64,000 nucleotides of DNA from Paenibacillus sp. FSL R5-0490 (GTDB taxonomy: Bacteria; Bacillota; Bacilli; Bacillales; Cytobacillaceae). Numbering within the stretch: the first letter of the stretch is position 1; each line of letters begins with the position of its first letter. The notes under the pieces were generated by a model. The model saw only the letters and a program-made list of their open reading frames with translations, ran no database searches and was not told the origin of the DNA. The DNA is taken from assembly GCF_001956215.1 (NCBI RefSeq), contig NZ_MRTQ01000011.1:62001-126000 (forward strand). Reading direction: 5' to 3'. The position numbers were made by a program, and so were the translations under genes. Of the stretch, positions 33,261 to 42,195 are shown in pieces.

Positions 33261-33526
33261 GTTTATGAATAATCGTGGGGAACCTTATCAAGTAGAGGTA
33301 TAAGCAAGGAGTATCATTTGATTTAGACTAATGCACTGCAAAAAAAGGCCAAATAAAGCAGGCCAAACCAATGAAAGATCTGTTGAAGGCTTCGTAAGGT
33401 CTGTGGAACAAAGTTAATGATTGTGAAATCAGCGTGTACAAGTATTCGACTCGGAAATCTCCCTGTTTGTTTTCGGTGCGTTGCTTTCCTTCTCCTATGA
33501 ATAATGGACGTCAAGTCAGTTCTTGG

Positions 33527-34003
33527 TCATTTAATTGCTTTGGGCTGTTCCAACACTTCTTCCTGCCACAATTGATACAGATAGAGGATGAACGCAAAAC
33601 CGACCATCATAGCAACAATAGCTATTGTAGACAAAGTCGATTCACTCGAAACAAGCCCCATCCGTTGCCATACTGGGTAAACAATGTACATAAAAGATCC
33701 GTCCAAAAGTATATTAACAGCCAAATACATCCAAAATTTCCTGAAAGTAAAGTGGAATACCCAGATAACTATAACTAAATATGCTCCATACACCCAAGGA
33801 ACCGGTACGACTATATCCCATCCGAACAGACTGGAACCTGTCTCTTTCCACCATCCGTAATGATAAGCCGCCTGATATGCCAAGGTATGAATAACGGTCA
33901 TAAATAGAGCGACAGGCATGTACCTGCGTACAGTATCCATTTTTAAAAAGAACAAGGACGCCCAAGGCAATATCAAGAGTGACCAGAGAATAATCTGTTT
34001 CAT
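33527..34003 (-). CDS. CBO0543-like integral membrane protein
   Basis: A 158-residue protein with five hydrophobic segments (IILWSLLILPWASLFFL, MPVALFMTVIHTLAYQAAY, PVPWVYGAYLVIVIWVFHF, FWMYLAVNILLDGSFMYIVY, and one near the end). The W-x-K-F-x-(5)-D/LLLD-type motif FTFRKFWMYLAVNILLDGSF and the YxVxPVW-like segment resemble CBO0543-family proteins. ATG 34003 (MKQIIL) has GTGGGG 10 bases upstream and is preferred over the earlier in-frame ATG at 34021. Function unknown; related genes lie at 21407, 21886 and 63737. Confidence 0.75.
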   Translation of the reverse strand: MKQIILWSLLILPWASLFFLKMDTVRRYMPVALFMTVIHTLAYQAAYHYGWWKETGSSLFGWDIVVPVPWVYGAYLVIVIWVFHFTFRKFWMYLAVNILLDGSFMYIVYPVWQRMGLVSSESTLSTIAIVAMMVGFAFILYLYQLWQEEVLEQPKAIK

Positions 34004-34247
34004 GTTTGTAAAACCCCACATTAGTTTTATATGTAGTGTACTCTCGGTGCATATATTTATTCGATTATTCGATAAAGGTCACTGAAACACCGACTTGGTT
34101 ATGCAGATTTGCATTTCATTTGGGTATGAATTTTTGCTTTGAGCTGCGAAAAAAAGGGGTTTTACAGCCATTTCATTTAATTTGTGAAAGTAAGTGTGTA
34201 TTCGGAGAGGGGTCACTCAAAGGGAGAGCAGGAGGGTAGCTTTTATT

Positions 34248-34457
34248 ATGGAATATGATCCAAAACCAAATAAAATTCATGTTCTGCAAATAAGCAACTC
34301 TGAAGAATCGGAGGTTAAAATAAGTAACAATCATTTCACAGCGCCTGCCCAAAAAGGGATATATTACTATTCATATGGAGCCTGGTGGATGGATGAAAAG
34401 AAAGAGAATACATCTACTGGTGATGCTAATTATGCATTTGCCATAGAAGTAAAGTAA
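34248..34457 (+). CDS. Short protein, probably the C-terminal remnant of a longer gene
   Basis: The 69-residue frame reads MEYDPKPNKIHVLQISNSEE and ends APAQKGIYYYSYGAWWMDEK with an ALD-type tail (TGDANYAFAIEV). The end, with YYYSYGAWWMDEK, looks like the last two strands of a small secreted beta protein of Bacillus, which would need an N-terminal signal and lipobox that are missing here. GGAGGG lies 11 bases before the ATG, so it may still be translated. The stretches 34030-34247 and 34458-34800 hold no other gene. Confidence 0.4.
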   Translation: MEYDPKPNKIHVLQISNSEESEVKISNNHFTAPAQKGIYYYSYGAWWMDEKKENTSTGDANYAFAIEVK

Positions 34458-34827
34458 TTTTTCTTCTTTAGCTAACGGGTTAGCGGAGCAGGTTACTTTA
34501 AGAACGTATCAGATAACACTCTTGCTTATAATCTGTGTATTAAATTCAGAATTGAAGGTTACCAGTCATAGTCGTTGTAAGAGGAGGCAATTCAAAAAAC
34601 AGCTGAATAACCAAGAGGCGATTAAGATTCATAAGATTATCAATATATGAAGAGTCACTGGAAGCGAGAGCATACCGAAGTTAACCTTTGTTTTTGGGTA
34701 GATTCTCAGACTTTTGGATGAAAAAAGTCCACACCTATGAAGGATTCCTGTATTCCATCAATAATATAAAATAATAGATAACAATTATTGTAAGTCTTCT
34801 ATGAATTCTTTAGGGAGAGTGATACCA

Positions 34828-36591
34828 TTGTCAGAATTGATTTATGCCAGTTCATTAAAGACGCTTGAAGATGAAGGTGCAAAGGTCATTAAAGGTGGAA
34901 ATCAAGCAATTGCCGTATTTGTGTACGAAAAACAAGTCTATGCGGTGGATAACCGTTGTCCGCATATGGGCTTTCCCCTTCATACTGGAAGCCTATGTGA
35001 TGGGATTTTGACGTGTCACTGGCATCATGCCCGCTTTGATATTAAAAGCGGCGGAACCTTGGATCCATGGGCAGATGATGTCCCTACTTATCCTGTCGAG
35101 ATTAAGGGTGATGAGGTTTGGGTTCACCCGGTTCCTTTTAATAAGGTGACAATCGAAAAATTCAGGCAGCGATTACGTGACGGCCTTGAGCAAAATATTA
35201 GTCTGGTCATCGCCAAATCAGTTGTCGGATTGATGGAAGCTGGTTTTCCAGCGACAGAGATAGCAAAAATCGGCGTCGAATTCGGAACAACACATCGGAG
35301 GGGTGGATGGGGATCGGGATTAACGATTTTAACAGCCATGACCAATGTATTGCCCAAATTGGATAAAACCGGGCAGGTTTTAGCGCTGTTCCAAGGCCTG
35401 GTTCATATTGCACGGGAAAGTTCCGGTATGGGAACACGCTTTTTGCTTGGATCCCTCCCTGTATCAAATGAAAAGAATACCCAATCATACGAGCAATTAT
35501 CAGAATGGTATCTTCATTGTGTGGAGGTGCGTGATTCACAGGGAGCTGAGCGTGTGCTGTTGACCGCGATACAATCGGGATTCTCGGACGAGCAGCTTGC
35601 TGACATGATGATGACAGCGGTTACGGATCATTTTTATGTAAATACAGGTCATACTCTTGATTTTCATAATAAAGCATTCGAGATTATAAATCAGATTGGT
35701 ATTGAGCACCGGCCCTATGTATTGTCATCCTTGCTGCCTGGTATCAGTGATGTATCCCGCAGTGAAGAATCCCATAGCTGGCAATCACCTGTGAATCTGG
35801 TCAAACCCTTAAAGGAGGCGTTCCAGGAATTACCTGATATCCTTGCTGATGATACATCACGAGGGGACGCTGGTATAGATGAACCAGCCTTGGTTGAACA
35901 AATTTTATCAGATAACCCTATTAAAACGGTAAATATGATGATGGATGCACTTAAAAACGGCGTCACTCCTTCCCGGTTGGCCCAGCTCGTAACTTTAGCG
36001 GCTGCTGATCGGATTTCCCGCTTCCATGTACAAAATGATTTTAGGGATTGGATTACTGTACTTCATACTTTTACTCACGCACATGCTGTACACGAATCGT
36101 TACGCCGCTCTGCTACGCCTGAATTGACCCGGGCTGTTTTTCATGGAGCAATGAGTGTATATCTTGATCGTTTTCTCAATACACCATCCGCCAGAAGGCC
36201 GGAACCAAAGGATGTGGAAACTGAACCGCAATGTCCTTTAGAATTGTTGGAGATGATGAATCAGCAGCAGCAAGTTTCGGAATCAGCAAGATGGGTAGTG
36301 AATTACCTGGCACGCGGCGGTGATAAAAGCGAACTCTTCAATACGCTCGGTCACGCTTTACTAAGAGAGGATGCAGAGTTTCACTCATTTCAAATGTATG
36401 AAGCAGCAATGGTCGAACACGATCATTGGGAAAAAGAGGATTCAGAGCTTGCCAGCTATGCACGGGAAACATTGATCCTTGCAGTAACACGTTATCTGGC
36501 AGGCCATGCCCCAACTGCGAGAGAAATGCCGCATACAGCACAAATTGCCATGCGCCTCCACCGGGGAGAAAAATTATTTGAAGATGATTGA
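34828..36591 (+). CDS. Rieske [2Fe-2S] protein with a long uncharacterised helical C-terminal domain
   Basis: The N-terminal 105 residues form a Rieske ferredoxin-type domain with all four ligands (C44, H46 in RCPHMG; C63, H66 in LTCHWHH), as in the FeS domains that feed ring-hydroxylating oxygenases. The other 480 residues are helical, rich in His and Glu (VTDHFYVNTGHTLDFHNKAF, VLHTFTHAHAVHESLRR, VEHDHWEKED), and I can only note a faint resemblance to questin-oxidase-like proteins. There is no signal peptide. The TTG at 34828 has GGGAGAG at proper distance; ATG 34801 has none. The gene stands alone and is followed by a hairpin repeat. Confidence 0.8.
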   Translation: MSELIYASSLKTLEDEGAKVIKGGNQAIAVFVYEKQVYAVDNRCPHMGFPLHTGSLCDGILTCHWHHARFDIKSGGTLDPWADDVPTYPVEIKGDEVWVHPVPFNKVTIEKFRQRLRDGLEQNISLVIAKSVVGLMEAGFPATEIAKIGVEFGTTHRRGGWGSGLTILTAMTNVLPKLDKTGQVLALFQGLVHIARESSGMGTRFLLGSLPVSNEKNTQSYEQLSEWYLHCVEVRDSQGAERVLLTAIQSGFSDEQLADMMMTAVTDHFYVNTGHTLDFHNKAFEIINQIGIEHRPYVLSSLLPGISDVSRSEESHSWQSPVNLVKPLKEAFQELPDILADDTSRGDAGIDEPALVEQILSDNPIKTVNMMMDALKNGVTPSRLAQLVTLAAADRISRFHVQNDFRDWITVLHTFTHAHAVHESLRRSATPELTRAVFHGAMSVYLDRFLNTPSARRPEPKDVETEPQCPLELLEMMNQQQQVSESARWVVNYLARGGDKSELFNTLGHALLREDAEFHSFQMYEAAMVEHDHWEKEDSELASYARETLILAVTRYLAGHAPTAREMPHTAQIAMRLHRGEKLFEDD

Positions 36592-36672
36592 TCAATCGAT
36601 GACTAGTCAGAATCAGAACAAGAAGGACAACCAATCGTATCATGCTGATCAACACTTTTATAAACCTGTTTT

Positions 36673-36738
36673 AAAAGTGTCTAATCCCTTGTATATAAGG
36701 GGTTAGGCACTTTTTTATTATCATAATTAACCTTACGA
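36673..36738 (+). terminator. Hairpin terminator that belongs to a dispersed repeat
   Basis: AAAAGTGTCTAATCCCTT (36673-36690) pairs with AAGGGGTTAGGCACTTTT (36697-36714), followed by TT. A degenerate copy with the same flank (ATCATAATTAACCTTA) lies at 32978-33046. It follows the Rieske gene. The interval 36740-37093 otherwise contains only a decayed GKIILTI reading and an imperfect hairpin near 36910-36945. Confidence 0.75.
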
Positions 36739-37093
36739 GCCTAAGGGGAGTGGAAAAATCATCTTGACTATTATCCAACAAACTGGCCATATTGTTGAAT
36801 AACTGCCTATATATATTGATAAGCCTCAATAAATATTGATGAAAACATGTACCATCAGCTGTAAGGCGGCGAAATCATCGAATTAAAACCTTATATTCCA
36901 CAGGAACTTGAAGGCTTCCAATGCAAATTTGGAGGTTCTTTTTCTTTTCATAGATAAGTCCTTTTGGATATCTATCATAACCTCAACTAAGTTAAGTGGT
37001 ATGTAATCTTAACAAAATGGAAAATATCCTTGACCTAATGTTAAGTATTATTTACAATTAAGAGGCAGGAAATGGTAATAGGGGATGTTAAAT

Positions 37094-37300
37094 ATGCTGA
37101 GAAATAAAGTGAAGGAATTAAGAGCGAGGCATAATTATACTCAATCTGATTTAGGTAATTTGGTTGGAGCTACCCGCCAAACCATTGGCATGATTGAAAA
37201 AGGTGACTATGCTCCTTCTGTACTGTTAGCATTGAAAATTGCTCAAGCATTACGTGTGGATTTAGAGGAACTGTTTTGGATAGAGGGGGAGGATGAGTGA
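37094..37300 (+). CDS. XRE-family helix-turn-helix regulator
   Basis: A 68-residue Cro/C1-type DNA-binding protein: NKVKELRARHNYTQSDLGNL, then VGATRQTIGMIEKGDYAPSV and LALKIAQALRVDLEELFW. This compact form is usually encoded beside a membrane protein, as here. ATG 37094 leaves 9 bases from GGGG; ATG 37085 directly abuts it. Its end overlaps the start region of the following membrane-protein gene. It probably regulates its own operon. A TTGACC-containing stretch at 37030-37060 may hold the promoter. Confidence 0.88.
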   Translation: MLRNKVKELRARHNYTQSDLGNLVGATRQTIGMIEKGDYAPSVLLALKIAQALRVDLEELFWIEGEDE

Positions 37301-37302
37301 TT

Positions 37303-37731
37303 ATGGAACGGTTTTTGCGTTCACCTTTTACAATGAGCGTGTTTCTGATTGGGCTTGCGGTCATTTATTCAATGAGCATCATTTTGGAGCAGCGGAATAA
37401 CATGACGACTATTATTTTTGCTGCTTATATTATTTTTGTCATCATCTATTTCGGAACAATGGTTTATTTTAACCGTAAATTCCCAGACCGGAAGATTCGT
37501 ATTCTTACCTTCATCCCTTATGAGCTGAAGGAAGAAGATGAAGGGCACCAATTTATTACGTATCGTGCTTGTCGAAAAGTGTATATCTATTATTATTTTG
37601 CGATTCCGGCAGCTATTGTAGCGGTTGTACTGTTTAGAAATGTCGAGCTGCTCCCTGTCATCACTTTGACTGTACTTGGCATTGGGCAGTATTTTATTTT
37701 TTGGTCGGAAGTTAAAAAACTTTATGAATAA
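37303..37731 (+). CDS. Membrane protein encoded with an XRE regulator (DUF3796/DUF2178-like)
   Basis: A 142-residue protein with four predicted transmembrane helices in two hairpins: FTMSVFLIGLAVIYSMSIIL, IIFAAYIIFVIIYFGTMVYF, YIYYYFAIPAAIVAVVLF and LLPVITLTVLGIGQYFIF, with a charged central loop (NRKFPDRKIRI). Such proteins often occur behind a compact XRE gene; their function is unknown. ATG 37303 follows GGAGGATGAG; a GTG at 37297 overlapping the previous stop is an alternative start. Family name given with low certainty. Confidence 0.7.
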   Translation: MERFLRSPFTMSVFLIGLAVIYSMSIILEQRNNMTTIIFAAYIIFVIIYFGTMVYFNRKFPDRKIRILTFIPYELKEEDEGHQFITYRACRKVYIYYYFAIPAAIVAVVLFRNVELLPVITLTVLGIGQYFIFWSEVKKLYE

Positions 37732-37748
37732 AGAGGAGGATAAAGGAT

Positions 37749-38288
37749 ATGGTTTTATCGTATATTTTTGTATTTCTTCTGGCAGCAATTCCGTTATTTG
37801 AACTTATTACTGTCATTCCATTGGCTATCATCGGTGGTTTATCTCCAGTATTGACAGCGATGGTTGCCTTTTTAGGGAATGCTCTGACAGTCGTTTTGTT
37901 GATTATTTTTGTGGATCAAGTGAAGAAATGGATGAGAAAGAGAAAACAAAAGCGTATGCAAGAGATTATGCATGTGGAAGAAGTTGCAGCAGCACAAGCA
38001 GATGCTGAGGGCATGGAAGAGTCGAAAAAAAGCAAGCGTGCCCGTGTACTTTTTGATAAATATGGCTTACCCGGCTTAGCGATTATTGGCCCTTTTTTCG
38101 TCGGATCTCATATATCCGCGTTTATGGCTATGAGCTTTGGTTCGACAAGAAAGAGGGTAACCGGCTGGATGCTGGCCAGTTTATTCCTTTGGACAGTCAT
38201 TATCTCTGTAGCTGCAAGTTATGGAATCACCTATTTTATGCCTCATGTCGAAGAAGATGGCTTTTTAGTGCGCCTATTCAGCAACTAA
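37749..38288 (+). CDS. Small multidrug export-family (SMP) membrane protein
   Basis: A 179-residue membrane protein of the putative small multi-drug export family. The first helices (LAAIPLFELITVIPLAIIGG, SPVLTAMVAFLGNALTVVLL) contain the family's E in a P-x-x-E motif; a basic coiled stretch (KKWMRKRKQKRMQEIM) separates them from the second half (KYGLPGLAIIGPFFVGSHIS and a last helix VIISVAASYGITYF). The symmetry resembles DedA/SNARE-associated folds. AGAGGAGG precedes the ATG, 17 bases after the previous gene, so the three genes form an operon ended by the terminator at 38335. Transport function is by annotation of the family only. Confidence 0.82.
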   Translation: MVLSYIFVFLLAAIPLFELITVIPLAIIGGLSPVLTAMVAFLGNALTVVLLIIFVDQVKKWMRKRKQKRMQEIMHVEEVAAAQADAEGMEESKKSKRARVLFDKYGLPGLAIIGPFFVGSHISAFMAMSFGSTRKRVTGWMLASLFLWTVIISVAASYGITYFMPHVEEDGFLVRLFSN

Positions 38289-38334
38289 CATTTCATTAGA
38301 GACTTTTAAGGTCCTTCATACTCATTCAGTAAGC

Positions 38335-38369
38335 GGGCGCTTTTCCGAAGTATAGAAAGCGTCCTTTTT
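38335..38369 (+). terminator. Intrinsic terminator of the XRE operon
   Basis: GGGCGCTTTTC (38335-38345) pairs with GAAAGCGTCC (38355-38364), followed by TTTTT. Confidence 0.85.
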
Positions 38370-38442
38370 CTTTAGTAAGTGTTACTTGGTTCGGAGAATA
38401 TGCTATATTATTCGGACAAATTTAGTTATTCTGCATGGTTAG

Positions 38443-38580
38443 GTGAGAAAGAAAGGGGAAGTATACTTTATACCCGTACCACTTCTAAGGATGAATGATA
38501 CGGCAGATGTATTACGGAAGGCCCAAAAGGCGTATGAGTGTGATGCACATTGGCTTGTCTATTTATTATCAGGCCATTAA
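38443..38580 (+). CDS. Possible 45-residue protein
   Basis: A GTG frame reads MRKKGEVYFIPVPLLRMNDT, then ADVLRKAQKAYECDAHWLVY and ends LLSGH. Composition is protein-like with a plausible helix, but there is no clear ribosome binding site (only GGTTA before the GTG). It may be a small gene or a fragment. Kept at low confidence. Confidence 0.3.
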   Translation: MRKKGEVYFIPVPLLRMNDTADVLRKAQKAYECDAHWLVYLLSGH

Positions 38581-38615
38581 TTTGAATTAAAACTCGACAG
38601 AAGGAAGGAAACTCT

Positions 38616-39464
38616 ATGAAATCTATACTGTTAATCGGACAATCCAACATGGCCGGCAGAGGATTTATGGACGATGTGTCTCCAATTTATAATGAGCACA
38701 TTCAAATGCTGCGAAACGGCAGATGGCAGATGATGGCGGAGCCAATTCATTTTGATCGCCACGTATCTGGTATTGGGCCGGCAGCCTCTTTTGCTCAGGC
38801 TTGGACAGAGGACCATTCAGGCGAGGGGATTGGGCTCATTCCATGTGCCGAGGGAGGAAGCTCTATTGATGATTGGGCTATAGATGGAGTATTAACCAGA
38901 CATGCGATTTCTGAAGCAAAATATGCAATGGAAACAAGTGAATTTGCGGGGATTCTATGGCATCAGGGAGAAAGCGACAGTTACGGAGAACGATATAAAA
39001 CATACGAAGCTAAACTGATTTCCTTATTCGAGCACTTGAGAGAAGAATTGAATGCACCGGATGTCCCGATCATTATAGGTGAGCTGGGGCATTATCTTGG
39101 ACAGTCGGGATTTGGGAAAAGTGCGGTAGAATATAAACAAATAAATGAGATATTATCTAAAGTGGCTCATTCCGAAAAGAATTGCTTTTTCGTAACATCA
39201 AAAGGCTTAACGGCAAATCCAGATGGCATACATACTGATGCTGTTTCCCAAAGAAAATTTGGATTAAGATACTATGATGCTTTTTCAAAACAAAAGCATG
39301 TTTTAGATACTTTAGATATAGAAGAAGGCTGGATTGAAAAGGCAGCGAAACGAGAACTAACGAGAAATGAACGTATATTTGTTGAAAGTACGAAGTTTGC
39401 CTTAGGGGAAATGAGTTTTGAGGAGTTTTCTAGTGCTGTCTCCAATATTAATGAAGGTAAGTAA
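38616..39464 (+). CDS. Sialate O-acetylesterase-like SGNH hydrolase
   Basis: A 282-residue carbohydrate esterase of the SASA (DUF303) branch of SGNH hydrolases. The nucleophile block is LIGQSNMAGRG near residue 5 (Ser8), the oxyanion glycine region IPCAEGGSSIDDWA near 75, and the catalytic pair lies in WHQGESDS near 112 and the late DGIHTD block near 208. It removes O-acetyl groups from sugars such as sialic acid or xylan; the substrate is not readable. There is no signal peptide, so it is cytoplasmic. GGAAGG precedes the ATG. It stands as a single-gene unit with a terminator-like hairpin at 39472-39505. Confidence 0.86.
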   Translation: MKSILLIGQSNMAGRGFMDDVSPIYNEHIQMLRNGRWQMMAEPIHFDRHVSGIGPAASFAQAWTEDHSGEGIGLIPCAEGGSSIDDWAIDGVLTRHAISEAKYAMETSEFAGILWHQGESDSYGERYKTYEAKLISLFEHLREELNAPDVPIIIGELGHYLGQSGFGKSAVEYKQINEILSKVAHSEKNCFFVTSKGLTANPDGIHTDAVSQRKFGLRYYDAFSKQKHVLDTLDIEEGWIEKAAKRELTRNERIFVESTKFALGEMSFEEFSSAVSNINEGK

Positions 39465-39471
39465 CCAACAA

Positions 39472-39548
39472 GCGGGCGCACTTCACAAATAAGGAATGCG
39501 TCTGCTTTTATTTATATGTAAAAGGCTATAGCCAAAAGCCATAGCCTC
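39472..39548. terminator. Two hairpins between convergent genes
   Basis: GCGGGCGCA (39472-39480) pairs with TGCGTCTGC (39497-39505) before TTTTA for the plus-strand esterase gene. A second stem, GGCTATAGCC and GCCATAGCC (39525-39546), has a T-run on the minus strand and probably ends the DUF3231 transcript. The 190 bases to 39741 contain no gene. Confidence 0.6.
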
Positions 39549-39740
39549 TATTTGGATATATTATTTTTTATTTTTGTTAGTACAATGATGTGATTCAATT
39601 CAACTTTGGACGTTGTTGGAACAAATAGCTCTACTTTCTGCCATCATTTTACGGCAAAAATTGATAAACTCTTGACTCTGATGTAAGCAAAAAGAGGTAA
39701 GCTGCAGAATATCTTGGTTAGTTCTCTCCTTTTGTATAAG

Positions 39741-40745
39741 TTAGGATTCATTAAGTTTCTTTCGATCAATGGGCTGTGGAGGCTGCTCCATCCATCCTCG
39801 TTCAATCAAAAGTTTAAGTCCTTCTTCACCGTATTTTAAAACCTCGGTTGTAATTAAGGAATAATGGAGAGCTAAATCTTTTCGCATTGAGACAGATAAT
39901 GCATCCGCAAGTGCAGACACTGCAATTTGGTTTGCCGTAGCTATTATAAAAAGAATTAACCTGTCAGAAAACGGAGAAACAGTTGAATTACTTACTTCCA
40001 CAGGTAATGGGAAACCAATATAATGATCACTATCTTTCAATAATTTTTCATACGTTTCCACTTGCTTTTCAGCTAGTTTTTTCCCTTTTAATAAATAATT
40101 CTTTATTTCCTTATCTTTTGTTACCTGTATTAATCCTATTAAAAGGATCAAACCAATGGCATTTCTTTCAATTTCGACGAAAATTTCTGATATTTCTATG
40201 GAATTTAGAGGTCCTTTTTCGCCTAACCAAGTAGTTAGTAATGAGGGTCGATTCTGAATGTATTCCGCATTTTCTGGATATTCCATTTTTGGAGGCCGAT
40301 CGAGTATTCCTTTAGAAAGCATAATGCTTAGTGCTTTCTGATGTATTTCCGTCTCACGGTATAAACACTCTTTGAAAAGTTTGTATACATCTAACCGAGT
40401 CACTCGTTGTAAAACATTTGCATAACTTGGGATAATAACCTGTCCTCCACGATAAAGGAAGCTTAATGCAAATAAGTCTGTATATAAGGGAGGGGCTGAT
40501 AAATCAATATCTTTATCTGAGAACCCATTTGGTATTGGGAACCCTTCTTCTCCGAATATGTATTCAATTTTTTCAATAATTGATTCAACTAAAACCAATA
40601 CCTCTTCAATAATTGACTTTATTTCCTCATCTTGAAGATGCTGTAGAAAATGTTTGTAAAAACATCTTACTGCTGTGTTTGAAATGTATATTTTCCAAAG
40701 AGCTGCGATTTCAGCTGTAGTTAATTTAACTTTACGTTCTTCCAT
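39741..40745 (-). CDS. DUF3231-family protein, two tandem domains
   Basis: A 334-residue helical protein built from two DUF3231 repeats of about 165 residues. Each has a start like LTTAEIAALWKIYISNTAVR or LNSIEISEIFVEIERNAIGL, a mid segment with G-F-P (EEGFPIPNGFSDKD; SDHYIGFPLPVEVS) and an end with helix plus KGILDRPP / RGWMEQPP. The fold is ferritin-like and related to CotF-type coat proteins; the family occurs in sporeformers, so a spore or stress role is likely but not shown. ATG 40745 follows AGGAGG at 9 bases and is preferred over the TTG at 40754. Confidence 0.85.
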   Translation of the reverse strand: MEERKVKLTTAEIAALWKIYISNTAVRCFYKHFLQHLQDEEIKSIIEEVLVLVESIIEKIEYIFGEEGFPIPNGFSDKDIDLSAPPLYTDLFALSFLYRGGQVIIPSYANVLQRVTRLDVYKLFKECLYRETEIHQKALSIMLSKGILDRPPKMEYPENAEYIQNRPSLLTTWLGEKGPLNSIEISEIFVEIERNAIGLILLIGLIQVTKDKEIKNYLLKGKKLAEKQVETYEKLLKDSDHYIGFPLPVEVSNSTVSPFSDRLILFIIATANQIAVSALADALSVSMRKDLALHYSLITTEVLKYGEEGLKLLIERGWMEQPPQPIDRKKLNES

Positions 40746-41556
40746 AAAAAACAACCTCCTAGTGAATAGTATGTCTATAGGGGATGAAAAAAATAACCCA
40801 ATATAATTTTTAATATAGCCATTAGAGTTTTGGCGTATTTAAGAGAACTTTTAGATGCTGCTGATGCAGCATTTTTTATTGTAATAAAGGGGGAGGTGCG
40901 TTGAAGAAGGGCATTGATATGGTTTATAGAATAAAAAATTAAAATTAAGATTATGGAAGGGTTTGATTAGTAGGAGAGAAAATCAATTTAATTTGATAGT
41001 GAAGACTAGAAATTTTCTAAAGGAACCCATTTATAGTCCAAATCATAAGAGTTAAGTTTATTTCTTAATCCCATAAACGAGGTGCTTTTTATGGAAAAGG
41101 GACAAATAATAAAGCGCAGGGGAAAATTTCGCAGCTCTATCAGTGGCCGGCATTGACACCCAAAGAGCAGGTTAAAAATAATTTTTAAATGCGGGATCAG
41201 ATTTACTCGATGCTAAGGACACACTTATTAAAGGGAGCTCCTAACTACTCAGGAGAAGATACGATGTCACGCGACATTGATCATTTGGCAAGGAGAAGTG
41301 GAAGTTTTATGAGGAACTTCTTAAAAAGGGCTCGGTCAAAAGAGCCATTTACCCTTTTAAAGTTTGAAGAGAAGCAAATTTAAATTTCTATAAGAAATGC
41401 AGGATTTGATTGTCCTTAGAGTTGATTTGAAAGAGGACAACGAAATAGATCTCAATTTAGCTAAAAATAGGGGAGTTACTCCTCCTTTTTTATGTAAATA
41501 TGGTGATTTTCGAGTAATGGTTTGCTTGTCTTAATAAAGATGGTAACCATGGCCGA
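40746..41556 (+). other. Gene-poor stretch with one terminator and an uncertain frame
   Basis: A perfect hairpin (ATGCTGC at 40855-40861 and GCAGCAT at 40866-40872, then T6) lies here without an intact gene before it. Plus-strand readings at 41079-41168 (QGKISQLYQWPALTPKEQVK) and 41189-41383 (a 64-codon frame starting MRDQIYSMLRTHLLKGAPNY) look protein-like but have no ribosome binding site and no family I know. They may be two parts of one decayed small gene. Confidence 0.4.
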
Positions 41557-42113
41557 TTAAGACAAGCAGCAGTTATCCGGAAGAAAACTAATTTCTCTAT
41601 TCAGGAATCTCTTTTCATATGCTAATTTTAAAATAATCTCCTTATATTGAGGGTATTTAGATAAAAGGTCTGCTTGTGTGAACAGTTCGAAATCCTGAAA
41701 TTCAAAGCCTGGAGAAACCATGCAGCCTACCAGTGAGAATGTATCTGCCTCCATAACAGACGAACCAAAGATTGAATCCTTCGGCACTAAAGCTTGAGGT
41801 ACTTCTCCATTATCAAGGTTTAATCCTAATTTGATTTCTTCATATTCACCATTTTCATTGATGATATGTATGGTTAATGGACTTCCATCGTGAAAATACC
41901 ATAATTCATCCGATTTCAATCGATGAAAATGGGATACATCATTGGAGGTTAATAAGAAATAGATACTTGTATAGAGCTTGCGTGTTCCCGCAAATTTCAC
42001 AGACAATTCTTGATCAGAAGTACATTCCTCTGATTGAAAAGTTCTTTTATAATATCCTCCTTCTGGATGAGGAGTTAATCCAAGCTTTGAAACCCATAAT
42101 GCTCATTCTTCAT
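41557..42113 (-). pseudogene. DUF985 cupin-family protein with an N-terminal frameshift
   Basis: Residues of the cupin_5/DUF985 family run without a stop from LGLTPHPEGGYYKRTFQSEE through LYTSIYFLLTSNDVSHFHRL, KSDELWYFHDGSPL, PKDSIFGSSVM and SLVGCMVSPGFEFQDFEL. The frame lacks a start: it is preceded by TGA. An ATG with GGAG at 42113 begins MKNEHY in the other frame, which joins the main frame if one T is restored in CATTATGGG at about 42095. So a one-base deletion (or read error) has broken the gene. A GTG at 42006 could give a truncated product lacking the first strand. Confidence 0.8.
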
Positions 42114-42195
42114 TTTAAATGCTCCAATCCCTGCATAAATAAATACCAAAAAAGTTCCTTAAGTTGGCTTAACCTATTTTTTTAGTACCTGTAAC

